From Trematomus loennbergii (taxonomy: Eukaryota > Chordata > Actinopteri > Perciformes > Nototheniidae): a DNA stretch of 64,000 nt. Position 1 is the stretch's first letter, and the number at the start of each line of letters is the position of its first letter. The position numbers and the translations under genes are program-made. The notes below the pieces were generated by a model. The model made no database searches. It was not told the DNA's origin and saw only the letters and a list, made by a program, of their open reading frames with translations. The stretch covers positions 62,001 through 126,000 of the forward strand of contig JAAOOA010000117.1 of the NCBI GenBank assembly GCA_012861695.1, read 5' to 3'. This document shows positions 35,521-48,597 of this stretch, piece by piece.

Positions 35521-36753
35521 TTATCTCTCATGGTCGCACCACCACCTGGTGACGGCCACATGGTCTGAGGGGTCGTGGGCGGCCACATGGTCTGAGGGGT
35601 CGTGGGCGGCCACATGGTCTGAGGGGTCGTGGGTGGCCACATGGTCTGAGGGGTCGTAGACGGCATGGTTATAGGGGCTGTAGATCTCATTTAAAAGGAT
35701 AGCTGTTATAAAAAGAGATAAAAAAGCTGCTTCATATCGCCAAGTAGAATACACTTATATTATATAATTACATACATAATTCATGCATACATTGTTTAAC
35801 CTTTTATCACCCACTGCACAGTTTGCTGGACATTAGCACTAAACAGAACTGCTTGTACACTGAAGTGTTACATATGAACCTGTAATATATCTACCAATAA
35901 ACTGTATAATAAGTCACGTGATCAACGTTTGTAATTTTTTAGGAGTAGTCCAGTTTGTGCAAATACTTTACAATCCCTACGATGAAAACATCTCCCTATT
36001 TTCAATGCAGTCAAGCATTCAATGAAAATATTTATGTCCACATTCAAAGGGATTAATGATTGTCAATTTGAACAATTGGTGAATATACCCCAAAAGCCAA
36101 AAAGATTACTCTGTGGACTAAATCATTACATTAATACAGTGTAAAATGTACAATAATACAGTCATCATATGTCTTGTTCCTCTGTGGATACATTCACTTA
36201 ATCTTAAAAGAATGTTATATATAACAGAGAAAAAAGTTCAGACTTACGGTTGTTGTTCTTATTGTAAATCAGCCCTCCAAGTAGCATAATACACAGCAAC
36301 ACAAGACCCACTGTAGTAATCCTGAGGAAAACTAGTCAGAGGAAAATAAAATGTTATTATAATTGACCAGTATGATAGTGTTCCTGTTCATGAAATTCTG
36401 TATTTATATTAATTGAAGTATACCTTACCTAATTGAGATACCCTTAATCCTCCATTCATTGGAGGGCGTCTGATAGTGATGTATCTGTCGGTAAGAGGAA
36501 TGGAAGGTGGAGCAGTGGTCGGGCTTCTGGTGTTTTGATGTGGTTTGACAATTACAGGTTTCTCTTCTCTCTTCTGTCCTCTTGAATCTGGGCCTGAGTC
36601 ATGCTGGCTTGAATCCTCTTTTCCGTTAAAACCAGGTGTTTCTCCATTTTCATAAATGTCTAGTTCCAACCATTCATCTGCATCCATTGTCATGTATTCA
36701 TTGAAAGCGGTGTCTGCTGTTTCAGGCCCCTCGTTTGTTAGTTGCTTCTCCAT
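35521..36753 (-). CDS. Unrecognised single-pass membrane protein with cytoplasmic tyrosine motifs
   Basis: Three exons with matching phases: 36429-36753, 36248-36331 and 35521-35702, all GT/AG. Exon 1 (about 108 residues, starting MEKQLTNEGPETADTAF) has no signal peptide, is acidic at first and then Pro/Arg-rich. It carries three tyrosine motifs: EYMTM (YxxM, a PI3K-type SH2 site), DIYENGE (YxN-like) and DRYITI (ITIM-like). Exon 2 encodes a hydrophobic helix, VGLVLLCIMLLGGLIY. Exon 3 encodes about 59 residues with four 9-residue repeats (DPSDHVAAH type), then WWCDHER and stop. The layout predicts a type II membrane protein with signalling motifs inside and a short repeat domain outside. I do not recognise the family; it could be a C-type-lectin-like receptor stem that has lost its lectin domain. 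The frame is clean. Confidence 0.7.
35552..35660. repeat. 27-bp coding tandem repeat, four copies
   Basis: The unit CCACATGGTCTGAGGGGTCG plus seven bases is repeated four times within the last exon of the membrane protein. Being 27 bp, it adds nine residues per copy without changing frame. Confidence 0.9.
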
Positions 36754-37502
36754 CTAATGTTGTAGTATGTATGCACAGAAGACCTCACAGAACCGATAGC
36801 TGTGGATATACTAACACATTTTGAGACCAATTTGAATGAGATTCATTGGAAAGTATGACACAGAACTGTCACCTGCCTAAAAAAAACTCTTCCTCTTTCC
36901 GCCCTTATCTTATGATCATGATTTACATTTGTAATAGACCCGATCACCAGGGGAGAAAGGGAAAATGCATGATTCAACTTTTTGGCAATTATTTTGGGTA
37001 AATAGGAGGCTTGTTTATAATCTGAAATAGTTGGGTAAATACACATATTAATAGATGATTAAAAACACTTTAAAAACCATACACACTTGCACAATATAGG
37101 TTTTACATGCTACACATTTATAATATTAGCTGGAAAATACGTAATGAAAGAAAAAAAAATACATTGGAACAGCCATAAAGGCATGGAGATGATTTGCCTT
37201 AAATTTGTATAAAGAAAATATGTCAGCATGTCGATCTAGGTGTTGATAAGAAGCAGGGCCGTCCCTCCCTAAAAGTCTAGTTTCAGGTAGTGTTAGATTG
37301 ATGGTTTAAAGGACTAAAACAAAATCACTTGTATCAAGACCCACAGCAAAGCATCATGAGATCTTTATCCGTCATGTACTCCCCTGCTGCTTCAGTCAAG
37401 GTTTCAGTGTAAATATCTAGAGCCTAGAAGATTTAAATTCAGAATGTATTCATGGTCATCAAAAAACACTATTTGGGATTAAAAAAACAAAAAAAGGTGT
37501 GT

Positions 37503-37875
37503 CTTGTTTTTTCATTCATATATGAGAAATAGAGAGATCTAGGTGATGGCTTATCTGGTTTCTTGTTATTTACTTTTTTTATCCACACCTATTCTTATTG
37601 CATACATGTATTTGATGTGGTAAACACTCCAATAAACCAATACAATTCACTTGTATTGCTCATGTTCTTGTTAAAGGAACTATCTGCTCTAGGTTTTTAA
37701 TAACATACATTTCTATTGTTAGATAAACAAATAATTTTCCATTTGCTCTTCCTGCCAAACCGGTTCAGCACTAGGGTGCAGCTTTTTTTATGTATAATGA
37801 GTGGTAATGCGATCATGCTTTTTAATGTCCCCAACGTGCTACTTACTGATTGGTCCGAAAGTGTACCACCCTTAT
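37503..37875 (+). repeat. Direct repeat flanking the GTPase-like gene, upstream copy
   Basis: About 370 bp from TTTTTTCATTCATATATGAG through ACTTACTGATTGGTCCGAAAG, matched in the same orientation at 47323-47695 with scattered differences. It lies just 5' of the GTPase-like gene and probably is the 3' flank of a lost tandem copy. Confidence 0.85.
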
Positions 37876-38759
37876 AGAGATCCCGTGTCATGTTTCAGAA
37901 TTGAAGAGTTGTTTCACATTCTAAACTTCTTAATTCTACCTTAAAAGGTTAGAATTATACAAACACTTGACATAAAAATACCCACATGATTAGAGAAAAG
38001 GACAACTTTAACAGGGAATAGGATAAGGGTTTACATTTCAGACACAAATGCAGTTCAAATTGCATTAAAATAACGCTTGATTAATTTAGTGTGGGAGGAG
38101 TAACGTTCTGCACCTATCAGCGGAGACAAAAATACTTGAAGTTGCGTTTTCTAGGTTGGGTTGGGCAGTTATTGGGATACTAAGCGAGAGACTCCTTTAA
38201 GCCTATGCTTCGGGTAAGCTTTGGAACGATTCATATTCTTTTGTTTCATTGTTAATTTTGTAAATCATGTTCTATATTTGTTACGGCCAGGTCTAGGGGA
38301 ACCTAGGCGCAGCACAAAGTTGCACTCTCACACAGCGGCGTGCGTGGGTCAAAAACACTAAACTCACAACTTAAAATGAGTCTGTGTTTTCCTTATATCC
38401 CCCGCCCCCTCTCTGTCGGGACCATGGATAGCTACAGCTATTTGTTTACGTGTTTAAAAAAGCATCAGAAGCTTATATATACACATCTAAGTTGTTCGTG
38501 CCCCACCACTTTTGTACATATAAAAACGCCACTGATTGTACAAGTAAATGAAAAATACAAGACTGCACTTCATTAATATTGTTGCATGTAAAGTCAATCC
38601 TCACATCTGTTTATTGAACAAGAGCTACTGGTGGCAATAATTTGCTCTGTCATTCCAGGCATGTCACTATTGTGAGACATTTGATTTCAGTTGTCAGTGT
38701 ATCATTGCACTATTACTAATATCATTGTTTATGTTCTTGTTTTTTCAAGTTTGCCTGAC

Positions 38760-41700
38760 ATGACCGTGAAAACGCCAGCCAAGTTGCGAATTCTTCTGAA
38801 TCCCGATGACACCAGGAAGCTAGTTCTGCCTAATGGAATTCCAGAGACAATGGCGCAGCTTACTAATGAGGTCAGGAAAGTGTGTGAAATAAGCGGAGGT
38901 TTTAGAATGCAATATCAAGACAGAGACTTTGGAAATGCACTAATCAACCTGACATCCACTGCTGACCTTGAAGATTTGGCAACTATCAAGGTCATCCCAA
39001 TACCTGATGATGGCGTCCAAGAATATATCCGTACCCTCTGTGAAGAAGCAGTGTCTGCTCAATCAGACAATACTGACATCTTGTCCACACCCTCCAGCTC
39101 AGTCTCTACAAGAACTCGTATGTGGTTGAAATTATTGAACTGACAACAACCTTGTTCAAAGATTGCAATGCTAGGGATTAAACTGCATTTTTCGTTGCTT
39201 AATTGTTTTGGCCTCTGTATGTTTCATTTGAAGTTAAAAAATAATGTGACATCACAGATTCTGGTAATACTTAAACCCTTCTTAATGGCTAATACATGTT
39301 AATCTGAAGATGTAAATAAGAGCTGCAGAACATTTTGTTGAAGTGTTTAAAAATGTAAAACAAAACAAGTTGACATGCAAGTCATTCATACATTCTAGTC
39401 TTTTATTAAAAGGCAGCCAGGTTTAAACGCCGTCAGAAAGTTTTACAGTTAAATGCTATTACATATATCAATTTTAAAGGAGAGATATGCAAGCTAGTTT
39501 AACATGTTCATATGCATATTTTTGATGTATATGGTTAAGGCTACAGGAGAGTTTTGTAAATGTTTATTTTTTAAACAATTCAAAGTGATCTTGATTTACT
39601 TTTATTTATTTTTTATATAAGTGCAAATTGGTTGCATAATTTACTCTATTAATTGTATTCATTTATTTATTTATAATAAAACAAAATATATGTATTGTAT
39701 TTTATTATAAAACAGAATAGGTGATGCATATTTTAAAGACATCCCAATAAATGTTAAGGTCTTTTGAAGAGAATATTCCTGTCTTTACGTGAACTGAGCT
39801 AAACAAAGTGTTATAAGTTTAAGTCAAAATGTAATTTGTTTACAGTAAACAAAACTAAAAACAGTATTGTATTGATGTACATTAGATAAAGTTTTTGCTT
39901 TTTATTAATATTTTTACTTACCTCAACTTAATTTTTTGAGGTAAACAAATTGATTTGGAATAAACTAAAAAGAATTAGCTGTAAAAAATGTAAGTTGTTC
40001 CAAAGTATCAAATATTTCAGTCTACAGATATTTGCAATTGGTTGACATTTATTAATCTTTTTTTAAAATTTTTTCAGACCACGAAATTGACAAGGAAAGT
40101 CTTTACCGTCTGGAAGATCAAGAAATTGCTGACTTGATCCCAAAAGTGTGACCACGGTCAAAATTCAAATATAGACTCAAGTTGTTAAAGGTAATGTCTG
40201 CATTTTTACACAGATACTGTTTTTCTTTTCTAACTAGGAGGAACAAAACTCAACAGATCCGGAAACATCTGAATCTTCTGTTGAAGTGAGTTGAATGCAG
40301 TTTAATTCACTTTTTATATTGTCATTGTCTGTTCAACATTTTACATGGCCACCGAGAGTATTTATTTGATTCACAATGTAAATGGGAGGGAGCTGTTTCT
40401 GCTCAGGTAATGATCACTTTAAATTGACCATGCTTGTTATCATTGAACTTGACTCAATCCTTCATGCATTGATATTTGAAGCGTCCTGAGACAAAGTCAC
40501 CTGTAACTGGAGAACTGTGAACTGTTTAGTTTGTTCATAGTGCTGTTCATTCAGTACAAAGAATGCTGAATGTGATCACTTGATAGACATTTTTGAAGTA
40601 TATATTATTTTGCACAGAGTTTTGAATGGGAAATTAAATGCAAATGTAGGTGTGTGTGAATTGTGACGTTGTGTGTTCAAGCCTGTCACACCCTGTGAGA
40701 GGACAAAGAGTCACATGTTCACGTTCATCCTCAGGTGTGTCCTTCCACCAGCAAAACAAATGATAAAGGTGAGATACACAGTTTCTTATGGATTATATGC
40801 AGTTTTATTAATATGTTATAAACAATAATAAACCTGCTATATCTAAACAGCATGAGAAAATGTTTTAATAAAAAAAAAAAATGTTATTTACAAAAAAATT
40901 AAAAACAAGGAAAGAGGAAGTTGGATCTCCAGGGTGAGTCCAGCCAGAGCCAATCACCAGCCAGAAAACGAGCATGTGAGGATAAACAAGTTGCAAAAAG
41001 AGGTATTTATATTATACATATATGTAGCAACACAGGTCTTATTAAGCTATAATGACCTTAAACTTGAGGATACTTGCCATAGTATATAAATGATGAAAAT
41101 TATACTCTCAGGTATTCTTGATTGCTTCATTGAGAATACTTCTTAATGGATGTACTGGTTAATGGTTCCTGCTGAATAGGTATTTACTTTTACTCTTACA
41201 GAAGAAGACATTCTGTCTGATGTGAAACACACCATGAGATGTGTCCTTAAGAAACTACCTGACCAAGACGACAAGCTCAACAAGTTCCTGAAGTAAGTAT
41301 TGGTGTTTTCGAGCAAGGGGAAAGAGTTTAAAGAGACCATAGTAAACCTGTCAAAATTATACAGCACTGAGGACACTGTTGTGATTTGGTAAAGTCCACA
41401 TTTTTTAAAGTCCAAAAATCTGTCGGATGATAGTATTATACTTATGTTCGTACATGCAGATGGATTTTTTCTTGATTTTGACACAAACCTTTAATGTTTT
41501 TAAATGTTTTAATTTGATCAATAACCCATATTCAAACTCTTGCACAACAGAAATAAAATCAACGATTTGGAGACAAAAAAGAAGGAGGTGGTCGGCGTCT
41601 TTGGTAAAACGGGGGCTGAAAAGAGCTCTCTGATAAATGCCGTCATTGGAGAGAAGGATCTCTTGCCCTCTGGAAGCATCAGTGCATGTACCTCAGTGAT

Positions 41701-44700
41701 GATTAAAGTGGAGGCTAACATGCGTAACCCAAAGTATGAGGCAGAAATCGAGTTCATTACAAAAGAGGTAAAATAAACTAAATATGTTTGTTAACTTAGA
41801 GCTATTTCAACTTTTATGATGAAGCTGCAAATAAATATTTATGCTGACTAAACAATCTGCCATATAATAAAACATATACATTTTTAGGACTGGGGAGAGG
41901 AGTTGAATCATTTCCATGGTGATAACGATGATCAGGAAAAAGATGAAGATGATCAAGACAGTGTTGAAAAGTTGTCACTGCTGTATGGAGAAAAATGGAA
42001 AAACAAATCTCCTGAAAACCTCATATACTTCAGAGAAATTCCTGAATTTCTCAACTCCAAGAGTAAGATTTTGACAAGTGATACAGTAAGTAAGACTAAA
42101 ACTTATAGCATTTCATAAAATAAACTCTTGGTTGGTGTAGTTTCACGACAGAACACCAAATGCGAACGTACATGCGGTATGTACATGTTCTGTAAACTAC
42201 TTTATGCATAGGAAAAAAAATGTCTACCAGTAACTAACTTGCTTGCAAGAACCTCCTAGATATTTTAAGGCACTATCAGCTTTACATTTTAAATCATGTT
42301 AAAAATGTTAAACCTAATTGTTCCCCGTCACTAAAATATAAATGTACGGTTTGCTACTTTTTGATTTAATTCAGATTTTGGTGTTTTCAGTGATAGGGGT
42401 TCAAATTGACTCTCTTAAAAAAAGGTTATGCTGAAATAATTATTTAACACAATCTTTTAAATCTTTTAACTAAAAGTTCAAGTTTGTTCATGTAAAAGAA
42501 ATGACCTTGCATTGTCTCTTGTTTTATTATTTATTTTAGGCTAAAGAATTATCTGCAAAATTGGTCAAATACACACAAAAGGAGTCAAAAGAGGAAGATG
42601 CTAAAGACGTGAAGAGGTGGTATTGGCCACTGGTGAAGTGTGTGACTGTCAGGGTGCCAAAGAATGATTTTCTCCAGCATGTCACACTTGTGGATCTTCC
42701 TGGAATGGGGACCGTAACAAGAGCAGAGACACGATGTGGAAAAAGGTGATTTATCCACATGCAATACTGATTATTGTGGAACACTGACAATGTAAACATT
42801 ATTATTTGCTGTATTCCCCTCCAGCTTGTTGGAAGTTGTTCTACTGTGTGGATTGTGGCTGAGATAAATCAAGCAGCTTCAGAACAAAAATTCTGGGGAT
42901 CCTGGAAGAATCCTGCAGCCTCATGGGAAATGGTGGCGAGTGTCGGCAGATTCATTTTATCTGCACCAAGTCTGATGATTTTGAAGGTTCAGAAGATCAG
43001 TAAGGTTTAAGATGCCAAAAGTACACGTTAAATGTAACATCCAATTTAGCACTGATGCTTGGAGAGAAACCATGGAAACATTGATTACGTTTACAGGCAC
43101 ATTAGTATCCTGGTTTTGATCGTATTCAGGCATATAATGTTCACTTGAAACATGATAAACCAGCTTATTCATGATCATAACAGTATACATGTTTCTAAAA
43201 TGTCTGCATGTGTGTCTTGATTTCTCAACATCTCAGCCATTTATTTCTGTCCTAATGTTGTTGCTTCGCAAACACTTTGTGATGCTGGATTAAGCTACTC
43301 CATGTGATCACTGGTAATTGAAAGCAAGATCGAGATGCGTAGTGATATGATATCCTGGAATGTATATGCAGTTTGTGTAATTCTCAAATACAAATATTTT
43401 GATATAGTTCAGCAGCTGGTGTTCGTGCTCAGACACTAAAACGAAACGAGCAAGCCAAGAGAAAAGTGAGGGCAGAATTCAGCAAACTAAAAGACGTTAA
43501 GGTGAGTTATATTGAATACAAATCAGACACAAATATTGTCCAAACTGCAAACCTGCTTTTATATCGAAACTTGTTTGTTTTTTCAGAAACATTTCAGTGA
43601 GAAGTGTTTTGAGGTTTTCACAGTGAGCTCCGATGAGTTTTTGGAAAAGAAACATTTAGATCCAGATGACACAGGTAATTCAAGTCTCCATACTGTAAGT
43701 GAGCCAGGGATGACAAAATGGTTTTATCTCCTCCAAAGAATATGTAGAGATACTAATTGAGTATAACATGTAAATTCAAGAATGTAATGTAAGTATCTTA
43801 CATTTTTTACAGAAATTCTAACCCCAACCCTGCAGGAATTCCTGCTAGAGCTCGATGAATGTCACTCTGAGACATTAAACTATGTGTCTGGAGCTCGGGG
43901 GATTCTCTCTCTGATTCAGGGAGCCAGCAGAAGAGAAGGGGTAAGATCAAGTAACAACATCTTTCACTGTCCTTAATATAGACAGAAAATAATACATTCA
44001 CAGCAAATAATTATGCTGCGTACACTACACTGCATTGCTACACTTTTTAAAGGGTTTTGTACTTTTTGTTGTAAGGGCTTGAGAAAAAAATCCCATATTG
44101 AATTATGGTTGTATTGCTTTAAATAATGAATGTGTTGTGTATGGTTTCAGGCTGACATAAAGAAAACTGTGTGCAAAGAACTTGAAGAAAAGCTGAGTCA
44201 TGAACTTGATCAAGTCAGGAATCCATGGAAGAGACCCTTAGGCTTTTGAAAGATGCCTCAGGAGGGGGTTGAAAAATCAAAAAGTCATGTGAAAAAGTCT
44301 TAAAGTCGGTCCTTTATCCAGTAAGTATTTAAGTTATAATTAAATCAAAACAACTGATTGCTCTTAATATGAATATGTCTCTTACAAAATGTGTTTTGTT
44401 TCAGACAAAGAGTGTTCACAGGTATTGAAGAGTGTAGTTCAGAAGGGTGGCATCCACAAACCAAAAAAAGGGAAATCAATAAACATCAATATGAAGTTAA
44501 CTTCATGTTTGACCGACAGCATTGACGAGGAATTTAAGAAGACCTTCCCGTAAGAAATGACTTAATAAACACATAAAACCCTGTGTTGGATAAATTGTGT
44601 TTACAATACATTAAATACATTATTGAAATACAAACTTGTTAAGGCCTTATGAATTTAAGCATTTCTTCTTAATATGTTTTAGAAATGAAGGAAACAGTGG

Positions 44701-46290
44701 ACCATTCAACAGGGTCATCAATGCGTTTTCACTTGGCACAGAGAAGATGATGAAAAGGAGTGCGAAAATGTCAAACTGCAGCTGACATTTCTCAAGACAG
44801 AGGTAAAAGATCCTATTCATTAGTCCATTATCAATATGTTTGTAAAGCCAGGGAGACTGTAGTGGAAGGGTGAGCAATATTATTAAATATAATACATGAT
44901 CAGTCAACATATTCATATACATTGTACTGGAATAACTCATGAACTGGAGATGGCTTTGAAAATTAACTGCAGCTGTAAAGCGGACCCTGCCCCAAGTCAT
45001 GAAGACACACTCAAGATTACAATAGAATATTCTGATATTGGGCAAAGTGCACCCCCAGCTGGTGAACATCCTATCAGTTTGAATAATGTACTTTTTCCAG
45101 GTAAAATCTGGAAAAAAATAATAAAGGGAAAGATGAGCCTTGTTTGTAACTTATTGATTTAAAAATATGTTGATATTGCTTCACATTCTCTCTCTAAGGA
45201 AGAAAAATGAAAACAAAACTCAACAAACTCATCCGTGAGCGAAAGAAAACGATCTACAGCAGCCTGACAACAACAATCGAGGAGACCATGAAACCATGCT
45301 ATGACAGTAAGACAGAAGATCATTACAGACATAGAAATACACTTCTACACATTTTTATGTTGCAAAATGTTTATGTCAACATGTTTCTGTTTTATGTAGG
45401 AGCAAAGAATTTAAGGAGGGCTCGCTGAAAAACATGAGGGAAACTATTGAAATGCACGTTATGATTCAAAGAACGTCATGTTTGCTCAGGCTAAAGACGC
45501 CATGATGAACAGCTGAGAGACTTGAGGTTTGTCACATTTATATTTCGTCTTACAGAAATAATTCTTCACTGAAACATGTTGGGCTGCACATATCAATGTT
45601 TATCAATGATTTTGGTCATCATTTACAAAGGACTTTTCTTAATTCAAGAAATTCAACTAGGAACACTGCAACACAATGTCCAGTGTTAAGTGATAAATAT
45701 TTCAATGCTGATTTAGTGGAGATCCTGGAGAAACTGGAGAGCACGATGCAGGAATCAATCGAGCTGTCACTCAAACAGATGGTGTCTCCATCCCAGGTAA
45801 AGGAAACAAACAAAATCACAAAAAATACTGTACATTTGATCGTAATTAAAAGTCTACATTTCCATAGTGTATTAAATGAATCCACTTGTTTGAAAAACAT
45901 TGTTTTTTTTTCAGATGTAAGTGAGGAGCTTGAGATGGTAAATAAATCCTACAATGAACTGACCGAAAGCCCAGATGATGATGCAATTCTTTGGTAAAAC
46001 TCCATTTAAACATAATGTAATATATACATAATGTCTGGATTATGACTTGTTTTCTGAAAATACTAACAGTGCTTTTATTACAGTAGTGATTAACCGGTCA
46101 AGCAGCTGCAGTGCGTCCATGATGTGCAACAGGTAGGTGTTAGTAAACCTGATGATCCAAACTGTTAATAAGATGTTACAAGTGTTTGTTATTAATATTC
46201 AATTTCACAACATCGCTCTTTGTCTCTCTGGTGGCGTTTCAGGGTTGATCAGTGGAGAGTAACAGCAGACGCCTGTTAACATACCGAGGA
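38760..46290 (+). pseudogene. PB1/SAM-like plus nuclear GTPase SLIP-GC-like gene, decayed
   Basis: About 20 plus-strand exons. Exon 38760-39117 is a PB1-like domain starting MTVKTPAKLRILLNP. Exon 40078-40190 is a SAM-like tail (LYRLEDQEIADLI) with an in-frame TGA at 40149-40151. Small linkers follow (40238-40285, 40735-40768, ending 41002, 41202-41292). The GTPase begins at 41551-41767 with VVGVFGKTGAEKSSLINAVI, a P-loop whose GKS Gly is Glu (codon 41618-41620). Next are 41888-42085, then 42540-42745 with VTLVDLPG (G3) and a one-A loss after it. Later exons are 42825-42999, 43413-43501, 43587-43674, 43813-43940 (LNYVSGARGILSLIQGASRR), 44151-44320, 44405-44549 and pieces to about 46000. The domain order resembles fish NUGGC-like proteins. 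With a stop, a P-loop substitution and several frameshifts, it is probably not functional. Confidence 0.72.
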
Positions 46291-47322
46291 TAAAAGACAT
46301 GAGGCCTCTGGATTGGGTCTCAACAATTGTTTTTAGTTCTTATCTCTGTTGACTTTGAGTGTTTTTTATTGTTAGCATAATGGGCTGCCCTAATTCATGT
46401 CATTTTAAAATCCTATTAAAAAAAGCAGTTTGATGATAAGCTTAGTTGTACAGTCATTAAGATATATCTCCATGTCAATAGCGACCCCCACATCCACCCA
46501 CCCCTGCTTTCGTGTGCATCAGCATTTTAGTTGTCTGCCAGAAGCTTTCATAAATGTCTTTTTAATCCAGTTTTCAGCACACTTTTACTAAACACTTTAA
46601 ATCGTGTCTTTTTTAACTAACATTTTACCCTAGCTCAGGCAACAGGAGTTCTAGGCAGATTTATGTCCGATTCTAGGACGACAATCAGAGGTTAACACCT
46701 TGGTTTGTACCAATGTTTGGCAATGTAAGAACTTACAGATCAACTATGAAACGTTAAACCTCCAGAACTGTTTGCAGAGAAGCTAAGGTAACTTTGCATT
46801 AGCTTGTAGCCTCTCTGGCTTGTATCCATCAAGGAAACACTAACTTTAAAAGTAAACTGCTTTATTCAGTGCTGAACCAGCTTTACTCTCTGGGTCAGTT
46901 TGTTTTGGAGAGGAGGAGACCTCTGGGAACATTTTGACCATAATGGCAAACTATGAGTTGCTATGCTGTCTTTGTTATGTTTTGAATGAGATCCCCCAGT
47001 GAAAAAGTCCTCACTATGCCCATGTATCGAGAATAGATATTGGATCTCAGCCACTGCTGTGATGTCACAGAGACGTTTTGCTTTTAATAATTTAACAGTT
47101 GTTTTGTCTTTTTCATATATGTATTTTCTGTTTTGAATCTGTTTATATTCTGTTTAGCATTGTTTGATAAGTTTAGGCTGAAATTTCAATGAATTAATTA
47201 AATCCTCACATTGATCACAGCATTGCTGAGGGTGATTTGGATGTAGACTAGGCTTCTCAAATAATGATTTGATCTGTTTTCTCTTATTTTAAAGGACAAA
47301 ACTCACTGCAAATTAATTTTTT

Positions 47323-47695
47323 TGGTGTTTTTTCATTCATATATGAAATATAGAGAAATCTAGATGATGGCTTATCTGGTTCCTTGTTATTTACTCTTTA
47401 CTTTTCCACACAAAATTCTTATTGCATACATGTATTTGATGTGTAACACTCCAATAAACCAATACAATTCACTTGTATTGCTCATGTTCTTGTTAAAGGA
47501 TCTATCTGCTCTAGGTTTTTAATAACATACATTTCTATTGTTAGATAAACAAAATTTTCCATTTGCTCTTCCTGCCAAACCGGTTCAGCACTAGGGTGCA
47601 GCTTTTTAAATTTATAATGAGCAGTAATGCAAGCATGCTTTTTAATGTCACCAACGTGCTACTTACTGATTGGTCCCAAAGTTTACCACCATTCT
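47323..47695 (+). repeat. Direct repeat flanking the GTPase-like gene, downstream copy
   Basis: Second copy of the ~370-bp block at 37503-37875, same orientation, about 1 kb 3' of the last recognisable GTPase-like exon. Confidence 0.85.
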
Positions 47696-48597
47696 TATTA
47701 GTTATTTTTGTTTATTTCTATTTTCTGAAGCAGCAAAGCCACCCTATAAACATACTAATATCTCTTTGAAGCATGAAATGTGACATCCTTACTCAACTTA
47801 CTCCAGTGTTGAATGTTCTTTACAATAACAACAGTAAACCCTAAATATAAAAGTTGAATCAGAGAGAGAAAGAACAATACCAGGCATCACACACAAATGA
47901 TGTTGCAGTGAAACACTGTGTTCACAAAGTGGCTGATCTTGCACGCGTTACTGTTAGTTTCCCGTTAGCGGCACCAGACCTAGGGGTAATCTGGACCAGC
48001 AGCAAGGGTTAAACAGGCTAGGGAGCACTGTGTAGCCAACATATAAACAGTGTCTGTGGATTGGTAGAGAGAGGACCAAAGTTAACGTCCTCCTCAGGTC
48101 ACAGCTTGTTTATTTCTGACATGCGCATGATCTGAGCTCCTGGCTATAGTCTCCCTAATGGATCCACAGCAGCGCCAGGGCGTCATCTACTGACGTTACA
48201 GTATATTGTCTAAATGTGAGGAGTTCGAAGTGTGTTGGAAAGATTATATTATTAACAAAAAATAGGGGGGGTGTCTGTTTAAGTAAAACTTAACATATAG
48301 CATTTCCAACCTGCTACATTTGCATTATTGTTTCAGAAGTTTGTCTTTTTAAAGTGTGTGCAATAGTGATTAGGCCGCTGTTGTTATCAGTATAAAATGT
48401 CAAGAAAACACTTCTGACAAGTAGTACATCTCCCTCTCCATGTGGCTTAATGACCTTAAGCGTAGGCCAGACAAAACAAAACATTATCTTAAACTGAATC
48501 CTTTGAAACCACATGACGAGAAATATTGCTAAAACCATAAAACTAAATGAAAGCAAGTAAGAAGAGAAGTATCGAGATGTATGTTTGTGTACTTTAA

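Noticed and set aside
35505..35690. Alternative frame TTPQTMWPP repeats across the 27-bp tandem repeat
   Set aside because: The splice phases of the two upstream exons select the DPSDHVAAH frame instead.
38282..38460. Possible LTR start (GTTACGGCC)
   Set aside because: A matching second LTR, primer-binding site or gag/pol frame was not found nearby, so it is only noted as a possible repeat.
43807..45069. Minus-strand frames in the GTPase-like gene
   Set aside because: They are antisense shadows of plus-strand exons that align in order with the GTPase family.
48160..48200. Possible CTCF motif (GGCGTCATCTACTGAC)
   Set aside because: An extra base interrupts the core, so it does not fit the consensus.
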